NCBI GenBank assembly: GCA_039587215.1
Contig: JBDHIW010000023.1
Location: forward strand, 1-19,916
Length of the DNA: 19,916 nt
Direction of reading: 5' to 3'
From: CAMYLY01 sp039587215
GTDB taxonomy: Bacteria > Gemmatimonadota > Gemmatimonadetes > Gemmatimonadales > GWC2-71-9
Made by a program: the position numbers and the translations under genes
Notes under the pieces: model-generated
Databases searched by the model: none
What the model saw: the letters and a program-made list of their open reading frames with translations, nothing else
What the model was told of the DNA's origin: nothing
In this document: in pieces, positions 1-12,042 of the stretch
Layout of the letters: each line of letters begins with the position of its first letter
Numbering within the stretch: the stretch's first letter is position 1

Positions 1-29
1 CGGCGGGCATACGCGAGGACGTCGTCCAT
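1..29 (-). CDS. Possible start of the gene downstream of nadA (partial)
   Basis: On the minus strand an ATG lies 9 bases after the nadA stop codon and opens a frame reading MDDVLAYAR up to the window edge. The spacing suits a gene following nadA in the same operon, where NAD-synthesis genes are often found. There is no clear Shine-Dalgarno sequence and only nine whole codons are visible, so no product can be named. Confidence 0.35.
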
Positions 30-38
30 GGCGGGGAA

Positions 39-1031
39 CTACCCGATTGCGACCATGCGGTCGATCGCCAGCCGAGCGCGCGTCCGGATCTCCGGCCGAA
101 CGGTGATCGCGTGCTCGTCGTTGCGCAACGCATCCCGCACGTCCTCCAGGGTGATCGTCTTCATGAAGCCGCACTGGGCTTCCGGATCGGCCGCGATGAA
201 CTCCTTGTCGGGGGCCACTTCCCGCATGCGATGCAGGATGCCGATTTCCGTTGCGACGATGAACTGGGGGGCCTGGCTCTCCTGCGCCACGCGGATCATC
301 CCCTCGGTCGAGGCGACGTGCAGACCGTCCGGTTCCACGTCGCCCATTCCTGCGGCATAGATCACCTGGCCCGCGCAGCCGCACTCCGGGTGGATGAGTA
401 CTTCCGCCTCCGGGAATTCTTCACGCCGAGCGTTCACGTTGCGCGCGTTGATCTCCTTGTGGACGTGGCACTCGCCCATCCACACCTCGATGCGCCGGTT
501 CGGTCGGTGGCGCTTCAGGTGGGCGCCGAGGAAGAAGTCCGGGAGGAAGAGGATGCCCTCGTCCTCCGGAATCGCGTCCACGACCTCGATGGCGTTCCCG
601 CTGGTGCAGCAATAGTCCAGTTCCGCCTTGACCTCCGCGGATGTGTTGACGTACCCGACCGCGACGTAGTCCGGAAACTCGGCGCGCCAACGGCGGACAT
701 CCTCGGCCGTGATCGACGCCGCGAGCGAGCAGCCCGCGTCGAGATCCGGCAGCAGCACGCGTTTGTGCGGCGAGAGGATCGCGGCGGTCTCAGCCATGAA
801 GTGCACGCCGCAGAAGACGATGACGTCGGCGTCGGTGCTCGCGGCCTGGCGCGACAGGCCGAGAGAGTCCCCGACCACATCGGCAACGTCCTGGACCTCG
901 GGACGCTGGTAGTTGTGGGCGAGGATGACCGCGTTCCGGCGCCGCGCCAGGTCGCGGATCTCGCCGTGCAGCTGGGCGATTTCGCGCTCGTCGTACTGGC
1001 GCGCCTCGATGACGGGCAGAGTAGTGGTCAT
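39..1031 (-). CDS. nadA: Quinolinate synthase NadA
   Basis: NadA condenses iminoaspartate with dihydroxyacetone phosphate to give quinolinate, the pyridine ring precursor of NAD, using a [4Fe-4S] cluster in the cytoplasm. The 330-residue product has the family's three cluster-cysteine contexts: Cys74 in FCGVHFMAE, Cys217 in HPECGC and Cys287 in ADPEAQCGFMK. The early AHNYQ motif and the ASTEGM motif are also present. Length is normal for the family. ATG at 1031 is used; no strong Shine-Dalgarno site precedes it. The gene is divergent from the histidine kinase operon across 250 bp. A further gene may follow it at once on the minus strand. No truncation or missing residue was noticed. Confidence 0.96.
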   Translation of the reverse strand: MTTTLPVIEARQYDEREIAQLHGEIRDLARRRNAVILAHNYQRPEVQDVADVVGDSLGLSRQAASTDADVIVFCGVHFMAETAAILSPHKRVLLPDLDAGCSLAASITAEDVRRWRAEFPDYVAVGYVNTSAEVKAELDYCCTSGNAIEVVDAIPEDEGILFLPDFFLGAHLKRHRPNRRIEVWMGECHVHKEINARNVNARREEFPEAEVLIHPECGCAGQVIYAAGMGDVEPDGLHVASTEGMIRVAQESQAPQFIVATEIGILHRMREVAPDKEFIAADPEAQCGFMKTITLEDVRDALRNDEHAITVRPEIRTRARLAIDRMVAIG

Positions 1032-1057
1032 AAGTCGCGATGCGTGGTCTGGGCGCG

Positions 1058-1072
1058 ATAACTATAACTATA
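1058..1072 (-). promoter_or_regulatory. Tandem ATAACT repeat / candidate nadA promoter
   Basis: Two exact ATAACT units (1058-1063 and 1064-1069) are followed by a partial ATA. Read on the minus strand this gives two overlapping TATAGT hexamers, each one base from the -10 consensus, with the nearer one about 29 bases from the nadA start. It is an AT-rich island in GC-rich DNA. No convincing -35 box is seen. The repeat could equally be an operator. Confidence 0.4.
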
Positions 1073-1187
1073 CCCGGCGCCCGCCGGGGCATGGGCGCTA
1101 CCGTCGGGCCGGCGAGCATGGTTTGTGCACTCGATTTGGCCCGTTTGGGTGCCGAGTTCGCCAGCGGTGGTGCCCTGGAAGTCGTGG

Positions 1188-1200
1188 ATATGCATATATT
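1188..1200 (+). promoter_or_regulatory. AT-rich palindrome and -10-like box upstream of the histidine kinase
   Basis: A perfect 10-base palindrome ATATGCATAT (1188-1197) runs into TATATT (1195-1200), a one-mismatch -10 hexamer about 80 bases before the kinase start. No good -35 is seen at 16-18 bases. The palindrome could bind a dimeric regulator. The rest of the 1032-1281 gap shows nothing else recognisable. Confidence 0.35.
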
Positions 1201-1281
1201 TGGGCGTTCAACCGCGGAATCCGGATCCGAGGCCCCCGAAATCGAGATCGTTCCTCCACCGCGCCCTTCACGGGGAGGCTG

Positions 1282-4745
<3,464 letters not shown>

Positions 4746-4749
<4 letters not shown>

Positions 4750-5522
4750 CGGGAGGAAGCGTCAGGCCGTTACGGGTCTTGTTGGCGGAGGACAACCCGG
4801 TCAATCAGCAAGTGACGGCCGCCATGCTGAAGAAACGCGGCCACGACGTCGACATCGTGGATGACGGCCAGGCCGCAGTGGAGGCCGTGCAGGCCAAGGT
4901 GTACGACGTGGTCGTCATGGACATCCAGATGCCACGCATGGACGGATTCGAGGCGACGGAGGCCATCCGCGAACGACCCGAGTTCGGCTCCCTGCCGGTC
5001 ATCGCGATGACGGCGCACGCGAATCGCGAGCAGTGCCTGGCCCGCGGGATGACGGACTACCTATCGAAGCCGTTCATTCCGGAGGACCTGTTTCGGGCCG
5101 TGGAGCGGGCCGCATTTCCCAATGACGAGTCGTCCGCGTATACTCCCGGGGCCATGACGGATCCAGTGGACATCGAGGGGTTTCGCGCGTCGCTGCGCGA
5201 GGCGGGTGTCGAGGAAGTGCTGGGCAGCCTCCTGCAGACCTTCATGGGCGATGCGCCCGGACGTATGACCGACCTCGAAGCGGCGGTGGCGGGGGACGAC
5301 GGCGTCGCCATCGACCACGCGGCCCACGCGTACAAGTCGGCGGCGGCCACGATCCGCGCCGGGCAGCTCGCGGAGTTGCTGCGCCAGACTGAGGCGGCCG
5401 GCGAGCGGGGGGGCATCGAGGAGGCTCGCGCGCTGGCGGCGGACGTCCGCGCGGAGCACGATCGCGTCATGGCGTTCTTGCAGGACCATCACGGTACCGA
5501 GAGCGAAGGGGCCGAGAACTAG
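4746..5522 (+). CDS. Response regulator with C-terminal Hpt domain (REC-Hpt)
   Basis: A 258-residue cytoplasmic phosphotransfer protein. Residues about 8-125 form a receiver domain (acidic pocket in LLAEDNPVN, phospho-acceptor Asp59 in VVMDIQMPRMDG, AMTAHA, SKPF). Residues about 140-250 form an Hpt domain with His194 in AAHAYKSAAATIRA. There is no DNA-binding or enzymatic output domain, so it should relay phosphate rather than act on genes. GTG 4746 overlaps the kinase stop (GTGA) and has a strong Shine-Dalgarno site. Both domains closely resemble REC2-Hpt at the end of the kinase upstream (shared EDNPVNQQV, TIRA-x-QL), suggesting duplication. The next gene begins directly after its stop codon. 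By position it could carry phosphate to the receiver on the GspE-like ATPase; that link is inferred. Confidence 0.9.
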
Positions 5523-7640
5523 ATGCCGAGGCATTGGCTGGGACGGGTGTTGGCGCATGCGGAGGTTGAGGGGGCGGGGGACGTCGAGCTGGACGCCAGC
5601 GAGGACATGGACGCGGTCTGGGCGAGAGTCGTCGAAAAGTTGTCGATCGACGACGAAGCGCTCGTCTCGCACATCGCTTCGTACTATCAGATCCCCACGG
5701 CCGACCTGACCGTTTTCGAACCCGGTGCCATGAAGCTCGTCGAAGAACGCGTGGCCCGTCGCTACGGGATCTTCCCGCTGCGGGAGGACGATCGCTTTCT
5801 CTACGTCGCCGCGAGCGATCCCCGGGATCTCGAGGCGGAGCGCGCGCTGGCCTTCGCCTCGGCGAGGACGCCGGTTTTCGAAGTCGCGACGCCGGCCGCG
5901 ATCGCCGAGCTGGTCGATTCGCACTACGCGCCCGACCGGACCGTGCAGTCGCTCCTGCAGACCCTGCGACCGCAGGACTTCCTCGAAGAGATGGACATGG
6001 CGGACGGGGATGACGCGGGCGTCAGGCTCGTCGAGGAGACCGGGCCCGAGGACGTGGCCGCAGACGAAGCGGACACCGCACCGGTCATCAAGCTGGCCAA
6101 CCTCATTCTTCGGGACGCGGTCGACCAGAGGGCCAGCGACATTCACATCGAGCCAGGGCGCACGGGCGGCGTGGTGCGATTCCGCGTCGACGGCGTGATG
6201 CGGAAGTACATGCAGATGCCGATGCCCGCGCTCAACCGCGTGGTATCCCGCATCAAGGTGATCGGCGACCTCGACATCTCGGACCGGTTGCGGCCGCAGG
6301 ACGGGCGCGTCGGCATCGGCATCGGGCGCAGTAACTACGATCTGCGTATCTCCACGGTCCCGACCCGGGAGTCGGAGAAAGTCGTGATCCGGATCCTGGA
6401 TCCGGAGGCGAGTGTGGAGTTGGAAGACCTCGGTCTGTCCGATTCCGAGCTCAACCGGCTGCTCCGGCTGCTGTCGAACCGCGAAGGGGTCATGGTCGTG
6501 ACGGGACCGACGGGCTCCGGAAAGACGACGACGCTCTATTCGTGCCTGCGGCGCCTTGCGACCGGCGAGGTCAACGTGATGACGGTCGAGGATCCCGTCG
6601 AGTACGAACTCGGCGGTATCACGCAGATGCAGGTCGAGAACAAGCGCAACTTCACGTTTGCGATCGCACTACGTGCGATTCTCCGACAGGACCCCGACGT
6701 GATATTCGTCGGGGAGATCCGTGATCTTGAGACGGCCGAGATCGCCGTGCAGGCGGCGATGACGGGGCACCTCGTGCTGGCCACGCTCCACACGAACGAC
6801 GCGCTGGGGTCGGTACAGCGTCTGGTGGATCTCGGGCTCGACCGGCCGTCGATTGCGGAGAGCCTGCGGGGCTCGATCGCGCAGCGACTCGTTCGCAAGC
6901 TGTGTGAATCCTGCGCCGAGCGGATCAAGAAGGGCTCGTTCACCGACGACGAGAAGCGACTGATCGCGAAGTACGGCGTCAAACCCGCGAAGCGCGCGGT
7001 CGGCTGCAAGGAGTGCGGCGAATCGGGCTACCGGGGCAGGTTCCCGCTGTTGGAGATCGTGACGGTGGGTTCGAAGCTCCGCGAGCACGTGGCCAAAGGG
7101 ACGGCGCACCAGGAGCTGTTCCGGGCCGCGAAGAGTGCGGGCATGCGGCCGCTTCGCGACATGGGGCTCGAGCGGGTGAAGGACGGTCTCACGTCGCTCG
7201 AGGAACTGGAACGGGTTCTCGGCGAACCCATCGAAGACGTCATGACGGAGGATGAGAAGGCACACGTGCTCATCGTCGACGATGACAAGGTGGATCGCGT
7301 GCTTGCCCGAGAGCTCCTCGAAAAGAACGACATCGACGTCTCGGAAGCCAAGAACGGCAGGGAGGCGCTGTCCAAGGTCGCCGAAGAGGAGTTCTCTCTC
7401 GTCGTGCTGGATCTCAAGATGCCCAAGATGAAGGGTGACAAGGTCCTGAAAGAGCTTCGCGAGGATCCGACGACGGTTGGCCTACCCGTCATCGTGCTCA
7501 CCGGCGAGGAAGACCCCGAACTCGAGGCCAAGCTCATCGAGCAGGGCGCGGACGACTACATCAGAAAGCCCATCGACCCGGCGCGCTTCGTGGCGCGGAT
7601 CAAGGCCACGCTGCGCCGCGCCACGGCGGGGGGCGGCTAA
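5523..7640 (+). CDS. GspE/PilB-type assembly ATPase fused to a receiver domain
   Basis: A type II secretion/type IV pilus assembly ATPase of 705 residues, which powers pilin or pseudopilin assembly at the inner membrane. It has an N-terminal T2SSE_N/MshEN-like region (about 30-135), then the ATPase core with Walker A GPTGSGKT (328-335), RQDPDVIFVGEIRD (Walker B region), TGHLVLATLHTND, and a zinc-site tetracysteine (Cys461, 464, 495, 498). A complete receiver domain follows at about 580-700, with LIVDDDK, Asp630 in VVLDLKMPKMKG and an RKP lysine motif. ATG 5523 immediately follows the stop of the REC-Hpt gene. No pilin, secretin or GspF gene is visible nearby. The receiver and position suggest that motor activity or location is set by phosphorylation. 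PilB or GspE cannot be told apart here. The stop codon overlaps the stop of dinB on the other strand. Confidence 0.92.
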   Translation: MPRHWLGRVLAHAEVEGAGDVELDASEDMDAVWARVVEKLSIDDEALVSHIASYYQIPTADLTVFEPGAMKLVEERVARRYGIFPLREDDRFLYVAASDPRDLEAERALAFASARTPVFEVATPAAIAELVDSHYAPDRTVQSLLQTLRPQDFLEEMDMADGDDAGVRLVEETGPEDVAADEADTAPVIKLANLILRDAVDQRASDIHIEPGRTGGVVRFRVDGVMRKYMQMPMPALNRVVSRIKVIGDLDISDRLRPQDGRVGIGIGRSNYDLRISTVPTRESEKVVIRILDPEASVELEDLGLSDSELNRLLRLLSNREGVMVVTGPTGSGKTTTLYSCLRRLATGEVNVMTVEDPVEYELGGITQMQVENKRNFTFAIALRAILRQDPDVIFVGEIRDLETAEIAVQAAMTGHLVLATLHTNDALGSVQRLVDLGLDRPSIAESLRGSIAQRLVRKLCESCAERIKKGSFTDDEKRLIAKYGVKPAKRAVGCKECGESGYRGRFPLLEIVTVGSKLREHVAKGTAHQELFRAAKSAGMRPLRDMGLERVKDGLTSLEELERVLGEPIEDVMTEDEKAHVLIVDDDKVDRVLARELLEKNDIDVSEAKNGREALSKVAEEEFSLVVLDLKMPKMKGDKVLKELREDPTTVGLPVIVLTGEEDPELEAKLIEQGADDYIRKPIDPARFVARIKATLRRATAGGG

Positions 7641-8890
7641 GCGCCTCGCCTGCGGCGCGCCCCGAACGCGGCGCCGCGCTGCACCGCATCGTCCCCGAAC
7701 TTCGCCCGCACCCGATCGATCGTCTCCGCCAGCAGCCGGTCGCGGGCGGTTTCGGCCGTGGCGTCGTCGTCGCTGAAGAGCTCGAGTTGATCGGCCGTAT
7801 CCACGCTCGTGATGCCGCTGAGGGTCACGCCGATCAGGCGCGCGGGAACGCGGCGTTCGCGGCGCAGCGCGCCCAGGAGTTCCTGAGCGACGACCCCGAC
7901 GACCCGCTCGGCCACGATTCCTCGGCGGAGCGTGCGGCTCTTCTGTCGGGTCGTGAAGTCCCGGTCCCGCAGCTTCACGGTGACGGTTCGCGCGGTCATG
8001 CGTCGGCGACGGAGGTCGGCTGCCGCGCGATCCACGAGCGCCAGTAGTCTTGCAGCGAGCTCGGCGTCGTCGTGGATGTCTGCGGGGAAGGTCGTGTCCC
8101 GGGAGAGCGACTTGGCCCGTACGCGCGCGTGGACGGTGTGACTCGCTTGCCCGTGCAGCCGCGGCGACAACCACTCGGCCGCGCGGGTCCCTATCCACTC
8201 GGCCAACGTTGCTGGCGAAACGTTTCGCGCCTCTGCCACCGAGGTGAGTCCGTGGCGGGCCAACCGCTGCTGAAACCGCGGTCCGACACCCGGAATGGCG
8301 GCGAGATCGAATTGCAGCAGGAAGTCCGCCTCGCTCCCAGGCTCAACCACCAGCACGCCGTCGCATTCCGGCGTACAGTGCGGCTTCGCCCGTCCCGCAG
8401 CCAGCTTGGCGACGAGCCGGTTGGTGCCGCCGCCCACGGATACCGTGACGCCCGTGTCGTCCAGCACCTCACGGCGGATGCGGCGCGCGACGTCGGTCAG
8501 GCTGGCGTTACCGTGCAACGTCTCCGTGCCCGAGAGGTCGAGGTACATCTCGTCGATCGAGGCCGGCTCGACCACCGGGGTGAATCGGCCCAGCACGTCG
8601 ACGATGTCACGGCTCCGCCGGGAGCAGGCGTTTCGGGCCACCCCCACCACGGTCGCGTCTGGGCAAAGCCGGAGAGCTTCGGCCGTCGGCATACCGGAGC
8701 GCACGCCGAATCGCCTCGCCTCGTACGCGGCCGAGGTCACGACCCCACGACCGCGCGGCGATCCACCGACCAGCAACAGCGGCGTTCGTCCGGCGCCGTG
8801 GGGGTCGTCCAGCCGCGCGACCTGGACAAAGAAGGCATCGGCGTCGATGTGCAGGATGCGTGGCGGTCGGTCGACCGGCGGGCGCGTCAC
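7637..8890 (-). CDS. dinB: DNA polymerase IV (Y-family)
   Basis: An error-prone translesion polymerase of 417 residues. Visible are the metal-binding start HIDADAFF (Asp16), YEAR (Tyr56, Arg59), the catalytic SIDE motif (Asp113, Glu114) followed by MYLDL, a helix-hairpin-helix stretch AAIPGVGPRFQQRL, and a little-finger domain. A QLELF clamp-binding pentapeptide is at 368-372, about 45 residues from the C-terminus rather than at its end. GTG 8890 is chosen because it overlaps the stop of the VanZ-like gene (GTGA), has GGAG 7 bases upstream, and puts the first motif at the usual distance. The frame stays open further upstream, but that part is a shadow of the VanZ-like gene. No LexA box was recognised. 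It converges on the ATPase gene with a 4-base stop overlap. Confidence 0.94.
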   Translation of the reverse strand: MTRPPVDRPPRILHIDADAFFVQVARLDDPHGAGRTPLLLVGGSPRGRGVVTSAAYEARRFGVRSGMPTAEALRLCPDATVVGVARNACSRRSRDIVDVLGRFTPVVEPASIDEMYLDLSGTETLHGNASLTDVARRIRREVLDDTGVTVSVGGGTNRLVAKLAAGRAKPHCTPECDGVLVVEPGSEADFLLQFDLAAIPGVGPRFQQRLARHGLTSVAEARNVSPATLAEWIGTRAAEWLSPRLHGQASHTVHARVRAKSLSRDTTFPADIHDDAELAARLLALVDRAAADLRRRRMTARTVTVKLRDRDFTTRQKSRTLRRGIVAERVVGVVAQELLGALRRERRVPARLIGVTLSGITSVDTADQLELFSDDDATAETARDRLLAETIDRVRAKFGDDAVQRGAAFGARRRRGA

Positions 8891-9273
8891 CCGGCCGCTC
8901 CGCGAATCACGCGGTCGTAGCACGAGGCCGCGCCCCACCCGATCGTCGCGCCCACCGCGCCCCAGACGAAGTCCCACACATCGCCGGTGCGGAACGCGAG
9001 GAGGTCCTGCACGACCTCGATCGCGGCGGCCAGCCCGACGGAGGCGAGCCATCCGGCGGCGCGGGCGTGCGCCGACGGGGGAACCAGTACCCCGACGAGC
9101 ACTGGGAGCGGAACGAAGAGCCCGAGATGGACGAGCTTGTCCGTCCAGTGCGGGAGCGCACCGGCGGCGGCTGGCAGCGGGAGGAGGGTCAACCCCAGCA
9201 CCCAGGCGAGGTAGGCCCCCAACACCGGCCGCTTCACGGGGCGGAGGCGGTCGAGCCACGGCGTCACGTGCAT
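8887..9273 (-). CDS. VanZ-like integral membrane protein
   Basis: A 128-residue hydrophobic protein with about four membrane segments and the VanZ-family pattern: DKLVHLGLF after the first helix, then AAIEVVQ and RTGDVWDFVWGAVGATIGW near the end. VanZ was named for low-level teicoplanin resistance in enterococci, but most members have no known role, so resistance should not be assumed. It starts at ATG 9273 and its stop codon overlaps the dinB start, so the two are probably co-translated. It is divergent from the Ser/Thr kinase gene across 110 bp. Confidence 0.8.
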   Translation of the reverse strand: MHVTPWLDRLRPVKRPVLGAYLAWVLGLTLLPLPAAAGALPHWTDKLVHLGLFVPLPVLVGVLVPPSAHARAAGWLASVGLAAAIEVVQDLLAFRTGDVWDFVWGAVGATIGWGAASCYDRVIRGAAG

Positions 9274-9383
9274 GGTCTGAGGATGGCGGAAAGAGACGCG
9301 CAGGCCAAGCGCTGCTCTGGCTCGGTCTCCCGGTCCGGCGTATTGTAGATACTTCCGAGCCTGCGACCGAAAGGGGACACAGC
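9274..9383. promoter_or_regulatory. Divergent intergenic region (VanZ-like / Ser-Thr kinase)
   Basis: This 110-bp gap must hold the promoters of both flanking units. The only AT-rich stretch is TATTGTAGATA at 9341-9351, 33 bases or more before the kinase start and a possible plus-strand -10 region. No good -35 box is seen. GAAAGGGGA at about 9368-9376 is a plausible ribosome site for the GTG at 9384. Confidence 0.35.
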
Positions 9384-12035
9384 GTGAAGGACGAACTGCT
9401 GAACCACCTCCAATCCGTGGTGGGTGACCGGTACACGCTGGCGCGCGAGATCGGTCACGGCGGCATGGCGTTCGTCTTCCTGGCCGACGACACGAAGCAC
9501 CAGCGTCAGGTGGCCATCAAGGTGCTGCGTCCCGAATTGGCCTCGTCGATCGGGTCCGACCGATTCCTCCGCGAGATCGAGGTGCTGTCGGCGTTGCAGC
9601 ATCCGTACATCCTGCCGATGTACGACTCGGGGGCCGAGGGCGGACTGCTCTACTTCGTGATGCCGTTCATCGAGGGAGAGTCCCTCAAGGATCGACTCAT
9701 TCGGGAGCCCCAACTCCCCCTTCCGGACGCGCTGGTGATCGCGCGACAGGTGGCGGCGGCGCTGGCGTACGCCCACGAACGTGGGATCATCCATCGGGAC
9801 ATCAAGCCGGAGAACATTCTGCTGTCGGCGGGGGAGGCGGTCGTCGCGGACTTTGGGATCGCCAAGGCGGTGCGGGCCGCGGCCGGTGGGGATGAACGGC
9901 TGACGGAAACCGGGCTGTCGGTGGGGACGCCGGCGTATATGAGTCCGGAGCATGCGGCCGGCGAAGATTCGCTGGACGGTCGTACGGACGTCTACTCGCT
10001 GGGGTGTGTGCTGTACGAGATGCTGGTCGGGCAGCCGCCCTTCACGGGCGCCACGCTCGAGAGCATCATCCGGCAGCACCTCACGATCGAGCCGCAGCCG
10101 GTAGGTTCGATCAGGGGCACGGTGCCGAACCAAGTGGATGCGGTCGTCTCGCGGGCCTTGGCGAAGACGCCGGCCGATCGGTTCAGCACGGCCGGCCAGT
10201 TCGTGGAGTCCCTCGACTTCGCGGCGGCGCACGTGCGGCTTTCGTCCGGCAGCATACCCATCCCCCTCGGTCTGTCGCCGTCCGACGCGATCGACGAGGC
10301 ACCCGAGCGATCGCCCCGTACGGTCCCGTGGCGCTGGATCGGGGGCACGTTGGCGGTCGTGGCCATCGTCCTGGTCGCGGCACTACGGATATCGGGGCCG
10401 AGTGACGCCGCGATCCGACTCACGGTGCTGCCGTTCGAACACCTCGGAGACGCCGACGACGCGTACTTCACGGACGGCATCACGGACGAGGTGACGACCC
10501 GCCTCGGGGCCGTCGGCGGGCTGGCAGTGATCGGACGCCAGAGCGCGCTGCGGTATCGGGGGTCCGAGCACACCGTGCCGCAGATCGGCGACGAGCTCGG
10601 CGTCGAGTACCTCCTGCAGGCGACGGTGAGTTGGGACAGCGCGGCGACGGGGGAGCGCCGCGTGCGCGTGCGGTCCCAGTTGGTGCGGACCGGCGATCAG
10701 ACGCAGGTGTGGTCCGACGTGCTGGACGAGGACGTGACCGAGCTGTTCGCGGTACAGACGCGGTTGGCCGAGCGCGTGGTCGAGGCGCTGGGCGTGACGC
10801 TCCTGGATGGTGACCGCGGCGGGCTCGGTGCCCATCCGACGACGAGCGTGGCGGCGTACGAACTCTTCCTGCGCGGCAGTGCGCTGCTCTCGGGCACGAC
10901 GCGGGAGGATGGCTATCGTGCTGCGCAGCGCCTGCTGGAGCGCGCATTGGAAGAGGACTCGCTGTTCGCGCGGGCGGCGGGTCAACTCGCCCGCGCGCAC
11001 GCGCTGCGCTACTGGTACTACTTCGATCGGTCGTCTGAGCGGCTCGAGGATGCGCGGCGTTTTGCCGATCGTGCGATGCGCCTCGCGCCGGACGACCCAG
11101 AATCGCAGCTCGCGAGCGCCTCGGTACACTATTACGGCAACCTCGACTACGACGCGGCGATACGCGATGTCACCGCGGCTCTCGAGAGGGATCCTTTCCA
11201 CACCGACGCGCTGATCCTCTTGGGAGCGGTGCAGAGACGACAGGGCCGCTGGGCTGCCTCGAGCGCGACCTTCGCGCGGGCCCTCGCCGCCGATCCGCGC
11301 AGTGCGGCCACGGCAATTCAGGCGGGCATCACGCACTTCTTCGCCGGTGAAGATGATGCCGCGGCGGAGCTGTTCGAGCGGGCTGCGGTGCTGGCGCCAG
11401 AGGCGCAGCGGCCGGCCGTGTGGATGGCAGCGCTGGCGTTGGGCGAGCGCGCCGACACCGCCGGCGCCCGGCGATGGCTCGCGCGGGCAGACTCCATTGC
11501 CCCCCGCGATCTGGATCCGCAGCAGTGGATGCACTGGTCGGTCGTGCGGGCAGTCGAGGGCGCCGAGGCGGCCGCCGGGCGGCTGACGGGGCTGTTCGTG
11601 GACGCGCCCTTCCGCAGCCTTGCCGAGGCAGAACTTGCCTGGGTCCGAGGTGATGCGCCGCGGACCCGCGTGGGTGCCGAGGCGGCGCGGTCCGCGCTGG
11701 CGGCGTTGCTGGAGCGCCAACCGGACGACCCACGATACCTCTCCGAGCTGGGGATCGCGCTGGCGCTGCTGGATCAGCCCGACGCCGCGCTGGCATCTGC
11801 ACGTCGGGCCGCCGAGCTCTACCCGCCGTCGCGGGACGCGTTGCTCGGGCATCGGTGGCGCCGCAACCTCGCGCTCGTCCATGCCATGGTTGGGAGCGCG
11901 GACTCGGCCGCCGCCATTCTCGCCCCGATGCTTCCGACGCCGGGAGTCGTGTCGGAGGCGTGGCTGCAGGCGGACCCGATCTGGTCGGAGTTCGTCCAGA
12001 GCGCCGCGGGACGGGCGCTGCTCGCGGGACGCTGA
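9384..12035 (+). CDS. Membrane Ser/Thr protein kinase with TolB-like and TPR domains
   Basis: A PknB/Hanks-type kinase of 883 residues. The kinase domain (about 17-277) has a glycine loop IGHGGMAFVF, Lys46 in VAIKVL, catalytic Asp139 in HRDIKPEN, Asp156 in DFG, and GTPAYMSPE, so it should be active. One transmembrane helix lies at about 318-336. An extracytoplasmic part follows, with a TolB/FlgO-like domain (about 345-470: VLPFEHLGD, YFTDGITDEV, VWSDVLDEDVTELF) and helical TPR-like repeats to the end. This layout is common in Gemmatimonadota and Acidobacteria. The targets are unknown. GTG 9384 is supported by AAGGGGA upstream and by the start of the kinase fold; the open frame runs back across the VanZ-like and dinB genes and is not coding there. 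The GNAT gene begins 7 bases after its stop. Confidence 0.93.
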   Translation: MKDELLNHLQSVVGDRYTLAREIGHGGMAFVFLADDTKHQRQVAIKVLRPELASSIGSDRFLREIEVLSALQHPYILPMYDSGAEGGLLYFVMPFIEGESLKDRLIREPQLPLPDALVIARQVAAALAYAHERGIIHRDIKPENILLSAGEAVVADFGIAKAVRAAAGGDERLTETGLSVGTPAYMSPEHAAGEDSLDGRTDVYSLGCVLYEMLVGQPPFTGATLESIIRQHLTIEPQPVGSIRGTVPNQVDAVVSRALAKTPADRFSTAGQFVESLDFAAAHVRLSSGSIPIPLGLSPSDAIDEAPERSPRTVPWRWIGGTLAVVAIVLVAALRISGPSDAAIRLTVLPFEHLGDADDAYFTDGITDEVTTRLGAVGGLAVIGRQSALRYRGSEHTVPQIGDELGVEYLLQATVSWDSAATGERRVRVRSQLVRTGDQTQVWSDVLDEDVTELFAVQTRLAERVVEALGVTLLDGDRGGLGAHPTTSVAAYELFLRGSALLSGTTREDGYRAAQRLLERALEEDSLFARAAGQLARAHALRYWYYFDRSSERLEDARRFADRAMRLAPDDPESQLASASVHYYGNLDYDAAIRDVTAALERDPFHTDALILLGAVQRRQGRWAASSATFARALAADPRSAATAIQAGITHFFAGEDDAAAELFERAAVLAPEAQRPAVWMAALALGERADTAGARRWLARADSIAPRDLDPQQWMHWSVVRAVEGAEAAAGRLTGLFVDAPFRSLAEAELAWVRGDAPRTRVGAEAARSALAALLERQPDDPRYLSELGIALALLDQPDAALASARRAAELYPPSRDALLGHRWRRNLALVHAMVGSADSAAAILAPMLPTPGVVSEAWLQADPIWSEFVQSAAGRALLAGR

Positions 12036-12042
12036 CCTCGAC

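Noticed and set aside
913..1281. Upstream extension of the histidine kinase
   Set aside because: It overlaps nadA and its promoter region, and a Shine-Dalgarno followed by ATG at 1282/1288 gives a normal start.
8887..9273. Glycopeptide-resistance gene
   Set aside because: VanZ-like proteins are widespread; no vanHAX or other resistance genes are nearby, so a resistance role is unsupported.
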